From positions 102,603-166,602 of the forward strand of contig NMRB01000849.1 in assembly GCA_002633025.1 (NCBI GenBank): 64,000 nt of DNA, read 5' to 3'. The notes under the pieces were generated by a model. It ran no database searches. It was not told where the DNA came from and saw only the letters and a list, made by a program, of their open reading frames with translations. The DNA is from Notospermus geniculatus (lineage: Eukaryota; Nemertea; Pilidiophora; Heteronemertea; Lineidae). This document shows, piece by piece, positions 45,162-55,888 of this stretch. A program made the position numbers and the translations under genes. Each line of letters starts with the position of its first letter. Position 1 is the first letter of the stretch.

Positions 45162-47903
45162 GACGCCGACGCCGACGCCGATGACGATGAAGACGTATGC
45201 CTAAGATCGATGTCGCATTATGCGTGAGAAAAGGAGTCGACTGTAACATAAGCGGGAGATTTTGCAACGATCTGGTTAGAGCTATGACAACGTTTAAGAA
45301 TGATGTATTGTAAGATGCGCCCGTGATTACTTTTTTCTCATCCTGTCTACCTGTCCTGTTACAGTGCCACCAACCAAACCGTCTATCACGGAGGGAGGCA
45401 TCGTGAAAACCTCTGTCACTGTCGATGAAGGAAAAGCCTTCACCTTAACCTGCACGAAAGATGCGAACGGCCCGACCCCTGACTCCTGGAAGTGGTATAA
45501 GGCAGGTTCACCCTTTACTGCAGACACCTCAGGTGCTAAGTTCTCTAAGACAGCTGTGGCGAGTGACGATGGTTCGTACCAGTGTAAGGCATTAATAGGG
45601 ATCTTGGCCAGTCCCCTTTCGGATACATTAACATTAACAGTTAATCGTGAGTATAACATTAACAGTTAAAATATGAGTAAATACACAAACATTATTAAAT
45701 GCATAGTCCATCGTTTTAATCGGCTTCTGCGAGCACAATCAATGATGCTGGAATGAATCATGGAGAGGAGACAAAACCATTGTCCTGTTTTCTTCCGGTC
45801 GGACGTAGGCCTACAGATCGCAGCAGTCACTCCACAAACAACTAAATGATTTCCGTTTGGTTCCCTTCATACTCAATGGTCAGAGTATGCTGTTCGTACC
45901 TGCCTGTGGTTCTTCTTGATATTTGTTAAACAAACTTGTGATTCCAGCGGCACCAGACAAACCAACAATCAGAGAGGCCAACATTTTGAAAACAGCCGTC
46001 ACAATGAACGCCGGGGTGGACTTTTCCTTTACGTGTACAAAAGGAGAGAAAGGAGTCATCCCCGATTCATGGGCGTGGTACAAGAGAGGTATCCGAATGA
46101 TAGGGGGCGTTCAAGACGCTGTGTTCAGTGGCACGGCAACGGCGGATGATGCCGGATCGTACTCGTGCAAGGCGTTCAAAAATGGCGTCGCCAGCGTTTC
46201 ATCCGATCACCTGATTCTGACAGTGAACGGCGGTAAGTGTTTCTAAACATTCTGTTCGCTCCACCTGGCCATCCTGGAACTCCACGTGTATTGGCTACGT
46301 CATAAAGACTGTTTGTGCGAGCGTAGTCGGAGGGCGGAGCGATGTCACAACCCTTGGTAGCCAAGATGCACCTGGCCTGAAACCTGTCCTTGTGGCTCGG
46401 TCATCTGCAGGAATTTGGTGTGAACAGAGCTTGCAGTGCTCAGTCTTATTTATTTCCCCAGCCTAAGTCTTTCTGTTACCGCGTTTTTGATTGGTTCTTT
46501 AGAATATTCCGCTGAAACTGACGTAAGCGCATGCGATTGGACAAGACGTATCGACGTATCGTCACTGGTGGCATCGTTGACTTGACCATTCAAAAGCAAC
46601 ATTCATCAATAACCCAATCAAAATCACGTCATGCAGCGATGTCCGGGTACAAACTTTTGGATACCTTTGATATGTTTTAGGTGTTCGTAGCCCTCTCGTC
46701 ATAGGACTTTGGCCGTTGAACATCGTGCACAAAGGAAGAGACGTACTTGGCAAAAATAATTTGATCGATGCGTCCTTGACATCTGTGTCTGGTCCAAATG
46801 GTAAAGCAGGGTCCGGATCGTACTTCAAACAGAGGGTGGATCTTCCTGTTACTACTCACCTCAAGACAGGACTCGAGAAGAGTTTTACTCTAACAACTTA
46901 TATGATGACCACGGTTACGTCTGGGACAACAGTCGTGTTCAAACTGATGCCGTCTAATTATCTGGTGATGAAGCTTTATAATCTTCAGGTAAGAACGATT
47001 ACCTGTCATGACAGAAAGAATCCCCAATTCAGGCGCGGATCCAGGATTTTTGGCAGAGGGGGGTCAGGGCCGCCGAGGGCGGTCGTTGTAGGCGGGCGCC
47101 GAAGATACCCGCGCCGACTGGGGGTCTAGGCCTCCCCCAGAAAATTTTGAAATCTAGAAGGCCGTATTTCCTGGCATCTCGGTATCAAAACAGAAGCTTT
47201 ATTCTTGCGTATTTTGCTGATTGTCGCAAATTATTGAAGAAAAAAACAATTGGTGGTGGCGAGCAGGGGGGTCACGACCCCCAAAACCCCCCTCTGGATC
47301 CACGCCTTGTTCCTTTCGCACTTTATCCTGGGGCCACTTTTTCCTGTCACAGGAGGTGAAGTTACCTGTTGTCACAAGAGAAAAGTGTTCCTAACTGAGG
47401 ATAAAACACCTTCTCCATCCTCACTCCGATTGAAAGTTCGAGGTTTCAACTACTGCTTTCACGTTAGGCCGTCATGATATTTACATTCGTCGAATATAGC
47501 GAAGTTCGTGTATTCCTTATACCTTGCGACTTCATCATATCAGGGCTGGCAAAAAGCCGTACATGTACATCTATTTCAGCTCTACCTAAAGTTCGTCACG
47601 TCGGATAACATTCGACACGAAAATGGTTTCGGATTATACGTGAAAGCAAACACGTGGAACGCCGTCTCGTGGTCGTATAACTTCGACACTGGCGATGCCA
47701 TAGTTTGTCTCAACTACGCATGCGTCAAGAAGCCATTTGGAGCTGGTATCATCCACGGGGACGAAACGGAGTTCCAGTTTGGTAGTAACGATGGGATGTC
47801 ATTATCCTGCTTGGCGATATACGGCAGGGCTTTGACGGTGTACGAAGCGAGATTGTACAACACAACATTCTGCAGTAAAGGTAGGGATGGTAGAATATTA
47901 TAA
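39957..47903 (+). CDS. Secreted LamG - six Ig domains - LamG protein, eleven exons
   Basis: Exons: 39957-40041 (signal peptide, hydrophobic core LPFLLALAVLPIG), 40554-40855 and 41597-41900 (LamG-type domain 1), Ig exons 42049-42327, 42585-42866, 43924-44205, 44689-44970, 45365-45646 and 45948-46232, then 46681-46988 and 47580-47880 or on to a stop at 47901-47903 (LamG domain 2). Phases agree throughout; about 1,004 residues if read to that stop. Each Ig exon is phase 1-1 with the Cys, Trp and SYxC core (for example FTLTCTKG, WKWYKAG, DDGSYQC). Both LamG domains are split at the same place by a phase-0 intron and share CxxxxC and LTTY motifs. No membrane segment is seen, so secretion is inferred. 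A donor-like AAAG|gtaggg at 47880 leaves open further 3' exons. Function unknown; extracellular adhesion or recognition is plausible. Confidence 0.85.
40966..41555. mobile_element. Large foldback element in the first LamG intron
   Basis: Inverted arms: left from agaggttcttcactgacgtc, right ending acgtaaagaacctct, with inner arms cgtggtcaacctctggtaac and its complement. The n at 41400 lies at the loop-side end of the right arm. Confidence 0.75.
42970..43310. mobile_element. Foldback element between Ig exons 2 and 3
   Basis: Inverted arms agctaacttttgaacggttg and its complement, continuing through cataaatgtattacc. The right side extends to about 43310; the matching left extension is cut at the n at 42969. 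A half copy lies at 36655-36732. Confidence 0.8.
43665..43734. repeat. Perfect short hairpin
   Basis: agtctcttggcgctggaatt and its exact complement flank a short AT core with ttttatctttaaaagataa. About 27-bp stem, in an intron of the LamG-Ig gene. Confidence 0.85.
44345..44500. repeat. Simple repeats between Ig exons 3 and 4
   Basis: Imperfect ttg/gtt, gat and gac trinucleotide runs. A related stretch at about 45122-45195 (gttgtt, ggtggt, gccgac) sits between Ig exons 4 and 5. Such repeats may have aided misaligned exchange. Confidence 0.8.
47031..47308. mobile_element. MITE with AGGCGCGGATCCAG ends
   Basis: Ends aggcgcggatccagg and the complement of cctctggatccacgcctt are inverted with few mismatches and flank G-rich and C-rich runs. 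Located in the intron that splits LamG domain 2. Confidence 0.7.
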
Positions 47904-48068
47904 CTTCTGTTTGTCTATTCTATTCCTCAACATTCACACACATTGTGTAACCACGAGAGTTGCCGTCTTCGGGGAGAAGCAAGCATCAGACCTTGGTCAC
48001 TAGAATATGCTGGGCTCAGCAGGGATGCAGTTTATAACCAGCCGGAATGGAATTTCTTTGCGATCCGN

Positions 48069-49671
48069 AAACAGCAGCAACTGATCAGATGCTCAGACAT
48101 TGCCGACCGTTGCAGCTAGTTACAGCGAGCTGCTGATGTTCGTTGCCGAGCGTTGCATCTCAGTTGTCTTCAGTTGCTTTCGATGTGCGCGCTCTGGCAA
48201 TGAATTTCCTTTGTTTGTGGAGCACACCTGGTCATGTGATGGAATCCCGAGTGGTCCGATCGAAGACATCGATAAGTTCAGTGTAGCATTCAGTTCAGTT
48301 GCCTTTTCGATGTGCGCGCTCCAGTTTGAAGACTGGATTGTGCCACTTGTTGCCGCAATAACCAGTCGTAACCGATGTGCGCGGAACGTGCACATCGGTA
48401 GCGACTTGTTGCGTTCAGTTGCTTCCAGTCGCAAGGCCGATGTGCGCTTGGCTTGTCCAACTGTTTGGGGTGGGGGCAATTTAAGACAGAACGTTCTCTC
48501 TGTATTGCTCGTCATTCTGGCTGGCCCCTTCCGTCAGGTGCCGCGGCTGGGAGGCGAACTTAGATGGGGACATTTTCGCTTTTGGTTTGGACATTTACCC
48601 AAACGAGGCCGTGTGCACTGAAACTGATGTATTTTGTGCTGGATAATCTATATCCTGCACACACTCACGTCTGGACGCGGTATGTGATTGGGTCACTTCT
48701 TCGCCAATCGGAATAACGAAGCGTCCGATTGGTCAATCAGTCACATCGGCGCATCACTTTGGCTGCTTTGCACCCCCGCCTGATTTAAGCACTAATACTG
48801 TATTAACGGGCGTTGTGAAAGTCTTGAACTGAAGAAGGATACACCCGGGTTTTTACCACGACATGTAGGCCTATGTACTTACCACTGGCGACGGAGACAA
48901 CCCCGACCACCACCAACCAAATGCAGATATACCGTGGAACCATGTTGACAGCTTGACCGCAGTTCACGATGTGAGCTCGATGTGACACAGGTCTCGAGGC
49001 GATCAAACCAAGGTATGACTTCTTGAACGTTGACCCCACGTTTGGAGAGCCACATCCTATGAACTTATCAATACGGTGATACTATCAAACGCTTGTCGGC
49101 TTCATATAAAATCTTCCATTGTCTTAATGACCGACTGATCTTTGTTTTACAAGTGTCCTAGTCATTAAACAATAACATGATAAACAGACTAAAGTAAAAT
49201 GTACCCGGTCCTTTAATAATAAATCGACGTAAACACTTCATAATCGACCTTTTCTTCATAATAGGTCGTACCAAAAAGACACCGATTTCCTCTGATTTAC
49301 TGCGCAGTTTTTTCACAGCACGGCGGGCCCGGACGGCGGGATGTCAGTCGGCTCGTACCCTTGTATGTTCTGCCTCTTAACCCGGAGGGGGCGGCACCAC
49401 AAAGAGTGAAAGCAGTCGGAGCTGTGGAAACAGCGCGGTAAAACCGCAAAGCGAATTTCATAGTTTGCAGTAAGGGCGTAGTCTCATGCAGCAGCTTTTA
49501 TTACCATCACTGCCTCATCTCGCGAAATCCTGACCGACTTCACGAACACTCGAGAGAGCGCCATATTTGTTAGATGGCGCCACTGCCATTCCAGTACCAG
49601 TGCTGCCACCTCTAAAGTGGCGCGGTCACGCCTATTCGGCTTGGTTTGCGCGTTGGCCTAGAAACGTTGTT
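48069..49671. repeat. Copy of the ferritin-like promoter, exon 1 and part of intron 1
   Basis: Starts directly after the n at 48068 and matches 54293-55888 closely. It includes an intact copy of the signal-peptide exon on the minus strand at 48883-48943, its donor gtaagt and the upstream sequence. It lies beyond the 3' end of the ferritin-like gene, so on its own it would transcribe away from it. The adjoining n leaves open that it is a misplaced or allelic contig. Confidence 0.85.
48883..48943 (-). pseudogene. Orphan copy of the ferritin-like signal-peptide exon
   Basis: Encodes MVPRYICIWLVVVGVVSVAS plus one base, ending at gtaagt, identical in protein to exon 1 of the gene at 55183. No ferritin-like exons were recognised downstream on the minus strand. 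Confidence 0.75.
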
Positions 49672-50123
49672 CCAAACACAGCAAAAAGATTGTTACAGCA
49701 ACGCATTCTAAAAGTAGTTTCATTCGCACCCATAATACATGTATATTGCGAGTGCAAATGATGCTGAAAATCTTCAAAGAACAATAAACTAATTTGATTT
49801 TGAATTTGAACTGAACGAATGTTGTTTAGTGTGATGTAAGTGTATATTTACATAGATCTGATCTGCATTCGTGATGTACTCTGACAACAAATTTGAAAGA
49901 CTGACGTAATACGACAATGATCATGATGGACAGTTTTCATGATTATCAGGTGTTGTCAACTCCGTCGTTTGACGGGTCATATCCTTTTGGCATATCTACA
50001 ATCATATCACAGATCACAGGTTTGACAATCACGGTACAATGTCCAGTGTTCTGCGATTCCCCGAGTGGTTTTTGTTGGTAGCACCAGAGACGCTCCTCGG
50101 ATTTCCTTGGTCATCGGCAAACA

Positions 50124-50477
50124 CAACCTCGTTCCCAGAGGTCGTTCGCTTTCTGACAATATGGCGGACGCTCACCAACCCCCTGGAATCAGCTTTGGTT
50201 TTAACGCATTTGATTGATTGACGGGAATAAGAATAATATACATAAGAATATACCCCCCCCCCCAAAAAAAAAATTTCAAAATATATTGGATCGAATCAAA
50301 AGGTTACCTATATCAAGGTTTGAAGATTTTTTGTAAAAAGAATAAGTGCAAATAAGTATTTTAGATTAATTATTTTGACTCGTGCTGCCACCTATGCTTA
50401 AAAACCAACTGATTCCAGGGGTTGGTGAAGCGTCCGCCATATTGCCAGAAAAGCGAACGACTCCTGGGAACGAGGTT
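50124..50477. mobile_element. Foldback element with about 75-bp arms
   Basis: Left arm begins aacctcgttcccag and contains caatatggcggacgct; the right arm is its near complement. The loop is about 200 bp. It lies just 3' of the ferritin-like gene. Confidence 0.8.
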
Positions 50478-50688
50478 GCGGCAAACAGAACTTAATGCGC
50501 AATGTTCATCGCTGCGCTGCGCAAGAATCGCAGACAAGTGACGCTGGAACCAACGCATCTTCAGCGCTCAGTCTCTTTGATATTAGATTACAATGTATTT
50601 AGAAGTTGTCCCTGAATTCATTTCTCCAGTCCAATCATATGTTTCACCATTAAGCACCGCGTTTTTACGACGTCTTGGCCTTTTGAAT

Positions 50689-53600
50689 CTATTTCATCTG
50701 CCGTTTGACCTGGATGATACTCTTCATTTCATCTTGTACTAATGAGCTTGCGAGAGCTTGCATCTGAAATAAAAGATACGTAACATGGAAAATCAGGCAA
50801 TAACCCTACTTTTTGTCGACAGCAAGGTTAGTGTCTTCACATGTTTTTCTTTATCATCTTTCCATGCCTACCGTCTCTACATGGATGAAGCCAACGTCAA
50901 GTGCCCACTTCATCTTTTCAAGAGGGGGAGGGGTCAGGGAAAAGATCAAGTCACTTCGTCTTTTTTGGCGTCAATGTAATTTTGAGACGGCCCTTTCATG
51001 ATAGGTGGCGCTGTCCGCCGAGTAGCGTAACCTAGCGGCGATGTTTGGAGAATGCAGCGATTTCTGCCCTTCAACCGCGTGGCAAGAGAGAAAAATCGCT
51101 GTCGAGTGGCCGAATTGGACCAGCAGGGGGTTCCACTGCTACTATAAGACGGGTTTACTGCTCTTGGGTTCTCGGCGTGCGCTCCCATCACGAACTAATC
51201 CGCCCCATTTAATCTCCAGTCGTCGCGCAAGCATTGGACAAAATGTTGTATGATCGATGCTGTACTTACATCCGCGTCGTCATGGGTATTTGCTGTGGAG
51301 TACAGGTTTGACAAGGCTCGGTAAAGATTCCTCTCAATTTCCAAGCTGACTTCCCAGCAGCTGAGTCGGTTGACACATTTGGAAATGTCACTAAGCTGCA
51401 AGACGAACCAACCAATCACAATCAATATCAAATTCACTTTGGCCCGGTTAGCATCCTCGCCCCCGGGGTCTTCACACTAACCGCTCCCCTGCAAAAATGT
51501 TACAACGGCTAGATGGTAAATCTTCAATTCGCCCCCTCCGGCGGGTGCTATGATAGTAGGCTGAGGCACTCGGTCTCTGTAATACGCATGCGCGAACTGC
51601 GCAGCATTACAGAGACTGAGACCAATCTCGACAATTTTTGTTACGAAAATACCGAAATCCTGGTACCAACGCTGATTGGTCAATTTTTTGAATCCATATG
51701 TTTACAGCCATGCTGATTGGCCATTTTTGGGGTCACATGATTGCAAAATCGGAGCGGCGTGGTGTAGTGGTTAGCGAGACGGACTTCTGATCAGAAGGTC
51801 CCGGGTTCGATTCCCAGTCCTGACCAAGAAAAAAAAACACGCTCGCTTGTGACCTTGAGCAAGTCACTTTGCCTCAGTTGCTTCACCCCACCCAGGTGTA
51901 AAAGGGGTACCTGGCTGGTAGTGATGGTCTATGTGAATGTTAGTCCAAGAGCGCTGAAATCAGCTGCCGGGACTGTAATACTCCCCGGGGAGTGGAGAAA
52001 GGCAATTGGAATGAACAGACCTATAGCTGGGGGTAATAATGTAAAGCGCATTGAGCAGGTCAACTGGAAATGCGCTATATAAGAACTTACATTATTATTA
52101 TTATTANCCAGTGGCATCTACGCTAAATGATAGATGATGTTGAAAAGTGGTGCTGTTGGGTTCAAGGCGAATATTTTCAGACTAAAAGGACTTCGTGTTG
52201 ATAACAAGTGGTATTAGAAATGAACTGAATACTAATTAGAAAGAATTGTGCGATTAGGCCGACCGAACTATTTCTACATGCGCGCCGGCAAAATCCAAAA
52301 TGGCGGCCTTCCACCTACGCTAGTGGTGAAATGAGGCACGATATTTCGCCGCTAGTGTCAAGTGTGCCTCGGTTCGTAGACCGAGGGTCTGGCTGCGCGA
52401 GACTACTATGATAGCCGCGGCCGGGCCGCAAAGTTCTGGAACGTACCTGCGGTGGGTCAGGGTTTGGCGTCTCTCCCCGCTTGCCAGCATACATGATGAG
52501 TCGTCTGGCATTGGCGGATTTGTACCCAATAATCCGGTGTATCATATCCCCGGCCTTACTATCGGCGGCGAAGTACGGTGCGTGCTTCATCATCTGAAAA
52601 AGATGTATATAGATACCTCAAAATTAAAGTTGGGGGATAGGTCCATGCTTCAAATGTCCAGCCTGGAAACCTCGTTTTTTCACGCTGGACACGAGACGTC
52701 CATGAGACGAAGACGAGAAGTGGTCATTTCTCGAGCGAGTTCTGCTGTGAATCCTTCAATCATTGCGAATCTCCACCTTAGAAAACAAATGGACGAATGC
52801 AGAGCTTGTGGACTATTAAAGCACCACGGTATTGCCACTTTCTGTCGACAGCCGGTGCCACCGACACCATTCTCCAATACTGTAGTTAAGCCTTTCGCCC
52901 CAGTGTTGGAGAATGTATGATTACACTACAATGCACGTAGTAGCATGCATGGTTTACCAAGTCGTCAATAGAGGTCTCCCTTAACGCGGGTAGGTGTAAC
53001 GCAGGATTGGGAAGCAATACTGTGGTCCTTTAAACACTCTGGAACCCACTGCAGCCATATCCCGCTCTTCCCGATGCGGTATTTACAGGATTTTTCATAC
53101 ATGGCAGTGCCTGCCAGCTCTTTTTCAATTGATGTATGAGGCCTGTGGATAGTTCGAACAAGTTTATGTAGACTTGTGAAAGACGGCGTTTACCCTGCCC
53201 TTCATCCGTCATACACGCAGATATTGGTTCACGTGGGCCTATAGTCCCTTTAGTGACCATTATATTTGGTCCAAAATGAGCTTTCGACACACTTTTCGGT
53301 ACTAAATCATTATCGGCTTTCAAAACATTCAGCTTGTATATGTTACTTTTTATGCCTAGTAGTGTCCGGGCTAATAATAAAACTGATTAGTTTGCGATTA
53401 ATATGTTTTTCCGGGCATTTTGTGGTTTTCTACCGACTTCATAATTAAGAAATGAATCCGATTGGTTAAAATCCATGCGGGGTTTACATAGGCCAGCTAT
53501 TACCGACGGAGTCCGAAAGTGGGACGGAAGCTGATGAGCACACATTCAATCTCGGGCTCACGGCCGGACGAGCAAATACCTATATGATGGTTTGTGTAAT

Positions 53601-55183
53601 TAGTTCGATCTCGATGTGGTGCCGAGGTTGAGAAGCACGTGGATTTATATTTAGAAGTGGTTTGAGGTCAGTCTCTATCTTTAGCCATGGTGCTTGAGCG
53701 TTTTCATTACGACGAGCCGTGGATTATCACTCACCCTTTTTGTGCGAGTCCTGGGCCGGTTGGGTTTGTTTTCTTTCATCATGATGGAGAGGGAGGGTTG
53801 ATACTTTTTCAGTCGGTGTGTTGGCCTAAATTGAATGCACTTTGCGCAGGCTGTGACAACTTCTGTTCATTGGACTGTTTTATAGTGTAGGTCTGTCAGG
53901 TTGAGCACTTACTTCGTGCTCCTGTAGGCCTATCGAAGGCAGTTTTGTGTGTTTTGTGCGAACATTCTTTATTTCAAACTCTTTCCACGTGAACCATTTA
54001 CGCCGCCAGGCTTGTTTTTACTTACAATTGCAACATATGTGTTAGCAGCGTCCACCTGTTTCTCGATGTTCTCCTCGAGTGCCCGGACCATTGGTCCGTG
54101 CATATCCTCGGGGCCTGGGCTAGAAGTCAGCGTGGAGTCCGCTGAATTAGGTCCGACCTGCGCTGTGAGGAGACAAGGAGATTAGTGCCGGATACACCTG
54201 TATGTGCGTGGACATGCGTCTTCGACACAAACGTGTGACAGTCCAGGTGGGACGAACCAGCTTCCCTCCTTAGCGCACATCGACCTGGCTGCAAACAGCA
54301 GCGACTGATCAGATGCTCAGATATAGCCGACCGTTGCAGCCATAGTTACAGGCTCATGTTCGTTGCCGATCGTTGCATCTCAGTTGTCTTCAGTCGCTTT
54401 CGATGTGCGCGCTCTGGCAATGAATTTCCTTTGTTTGTGGAGCACACCTAGTCATGTGACGGAATCCCGAGTGGTCCGATCGAAGACATAGATAATTTCA
54501 GTGTAGCATTCAGTTCAGTTGCCTTTTCGATGTGTGCGCTCCGGTTTGAAGACTGGATTGTGCCACTTGTTGCCGCAATGACCAGTCGTAACCGATGTGC
54601 GCCGAACGTGCACATCGATAGCGACTTGTTGCGTTCAGTTGCTTCCAGTCGCAAGGCCGATGTGCGCTTGGCTTGTCCAACTGTTTGGGGTGGGGGCAAT
54701 TTAAGACCGAACGTTCTCTCTGTATTGCTCGTCATTCTGGCTGGCCCCTTCCGTCAGGTGCCGCGGCTGGGAGGCCCGCGAACTTAGATGGGGACATTTT
54801 CGCTTTTGGTTTGGACATTTACCCAAACGAGGCCGTGTGCCGGGGCCGTGTGCACTGAAACTGATGCATTTTGTGCTGGATAATCTATATCCTGCACACA
54901 CTGACGTCTGGACGCGGTATGTGATTGGGTCACTTCTTCGCCAATCGGAATAACGAAGCGTCCGATTGGTCAATCAGTCACATCGGCGCATCACTTTGTG
55001 TATCACTTTGCACCCCCGCCTGATTTAAGCACTAATACTGTATTAACGGGCGTTGTGAAAGTCTTGAACTGAAGAAGGATACACCCGGGTTCTTACCACG
55101 ACATGTAGGCCTATGTACTTACCACTGGCGACGGAGACAACCCCGACCACCACCAACCAAATGCAGATATACCGTGGAACCAT
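50689..55183 (-). CDS. Secreted ferritin-like protein, ferroxidase site mostly lost, five exons
   Basis: Exons 55183-55123, 54162-54026, 52593-52447, 51395-51270 and 50763-50689 join in phases 1,0,0,0 to 181 residues. Exon 1 is a signal peptide (MVPRYICIWLVVVGVVSVAS). The mature part fits the ferritin helices: NIEKQVDAANTYVA (helix A), RRLIMYAGKRGE (end of helix B), CWEVSLEIERNLYRALSNLY (helix C) and QDEMKSIIQVKRQMK (start of helix D), then stop. Against H ferritin the usual ligands at 27, 61, 62 and 65 align with Ala, Tyr, Lys and Asn; only the helix C Glu (107) seems kept. It is shorter at the C-terminus than typical ferritin, lacking most of helix D and helix E. Iron storage is therefore doubtful; an extracellular or yolk-type ferritin relative is the best reading. 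No iron-responsive element loop was seen near the start. Confidence 0.75.
51751..52107 (+). mobile_element. tRNA-derived SINE in a ferritin-like intron
   Basis: The head resembles a tRNA gene with an A box (tggtgtagtggttagcgaga) and a B box (gggttcgattccc). The body leads to a tail with aaatgcgctatataagaac and an (att)n run that ends at the n at 52107. This tail type is shared with CR1/L2-like LINEs in many animals. It lies between ferritin-like exons 3 and 4, on the opposite strand. Confidence 0.85.
52820..53029. mobile_element. TTAA-flanked MITE, AGCACCACGGTATTG ends
   Basis: About 210 bp between TTAA 52816-52819 and TTAA 53030-53033, with imperfect inverted ends (agcaccacggtattg, caatactgtggtcct). 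Related sequence lies in the tetraspanin introns at about 14800-15050 and 19215-19510, where it is more diverged. Confidence 0.65.
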
Positions 55184-55888
55184 GTTGACAGCTTGACCGC
55201 AGTTCACGATGTGAGCTCGATGTGACACAGGTCTCGAGGCGATCCAACCAAGGTATGACTTCTTGAACGTTGACCCCACGTTTGGAGAGCCACATCCTAT
55301 GAACTTATCAATACGGTGATACTATCAAACGCTTGTCGGCTTCATATAAAATCTTCCATTGTCTTAATGACCGAGTGATCTTTGTTTTACAGGTGTCCTA
55401 GTCATTAAACAATAACATGATAAACAGACTAAAGTAAAATATACCCGGTCCTTTAATAATAAATCGACGTAAACACTTCATAATCGACCTTTTCTTCGTA
55501 ATAGGTCGTACCAAAAAGACATCGATTTCCTCTGATTTACTGCGCAGTTTTTCCACAGCACGACGGGATGTCAGTCGTCTCGTATCCTTGTGCTACGAGA
55601 AAGAGTGAAAGCAGTCGGAGCTGTGGAAACAGCGCAGTTAAACCGCAAAGCGAATTTTATGTTTGCAGTAAGGGCGTAGTCTCATGCAGCAGCTTTTAAT
55701 ACCATCACTGCCCTCATTTCGCGAAATCCTGACCGACTTCACGAACACTAGTACATATGTACCTCGAGAGAGCGCCATATTTGTTAGATGGCGCCACTGC
55801 CATTCCAGTAGCAGACATTGCTGCCACCTCTAACGTGGCGCGGTCACCCTATTCGGCTTGGTTTGCGCGTTGGCCTAGAAACGTTGTT
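54293..55888. repeat. Ferritin-like exon 1 region, source copy of the duplication
   Basis: Counterpart of 48069-49671. Covers part of intron 1, exon 1 and about 700 bp of upstream sequence. An open frame over the other copy (48100-48621) is broken here by an in-frame TAG, so that frame is not a gene. Confidence 0.85.
55340..55353 (-). promoter_or_regulatory. Possible TATA box of the ferritin-like gene
   Basis: The minus strand reads gattttatatgaa about 160 bp before the ATG. The same sequence and spacing occur in the copy near 49101-49113. Support is positional only. Confidence 0.35.

Larger units (their letters stand above)
42585..45646 (+). repeat. Tandem array of four near-identical Ig exons
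   Basis: Exons at 42585, 43924, 44689 and 45365 are each 282 bp and begin VPPTKPSITEGGIVKTSVTV. Their proteins differ at few positions, concentrated near GAIGPTP/GANDPTP, the WYKxGS segment and RAYVGT/KALIGI. Intron flanks are duplicated too (ctacctgtcctgttgcag before, gtgagtacatacat after). The outer Ig exons (42049 and 45948) are clearly diverged. This indicates recent unequal exchange or gene conversion. Confidence 0.9.
47904..50688. other. Stretch between the LamG-Ig and ferritin-like genes
   Basis: Contains the copied ferritin first exon and flanks (48069-49671) and a foldback element. No independent gene was recognised. An AATAAA near 49783 (+) has no assigned gene. Confidence 0.4.

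Noticed and set aside
48100-48621. A 173-codon plus-strand frame
   Set aside because: It lies in a copy of ferritin-like intron 1, and the other copy has an in-frame TAG within it.
52408-52920. A 170-codon plus-strand frame
   Set aside because: It is antisense to ferritin-like exon 3, which has matching splice sites, phase and family resemblance, and it runs on into a MITE.
53687-53890. A 67-codon plus-strand frame (MVLERFHYDEPW..)
   Set aside because: It sits in an intron of the ferritin-like gene on the opposite strand, with no recognisable family or splice context.
55184-55350. Search for an iron-responsive element upstream of the ferritin-like start
   Set aside because: No CAGUGN loop with a pairing stem was found here. 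A CAGTGA further upstream, near 55700, has flanks that do not pair.
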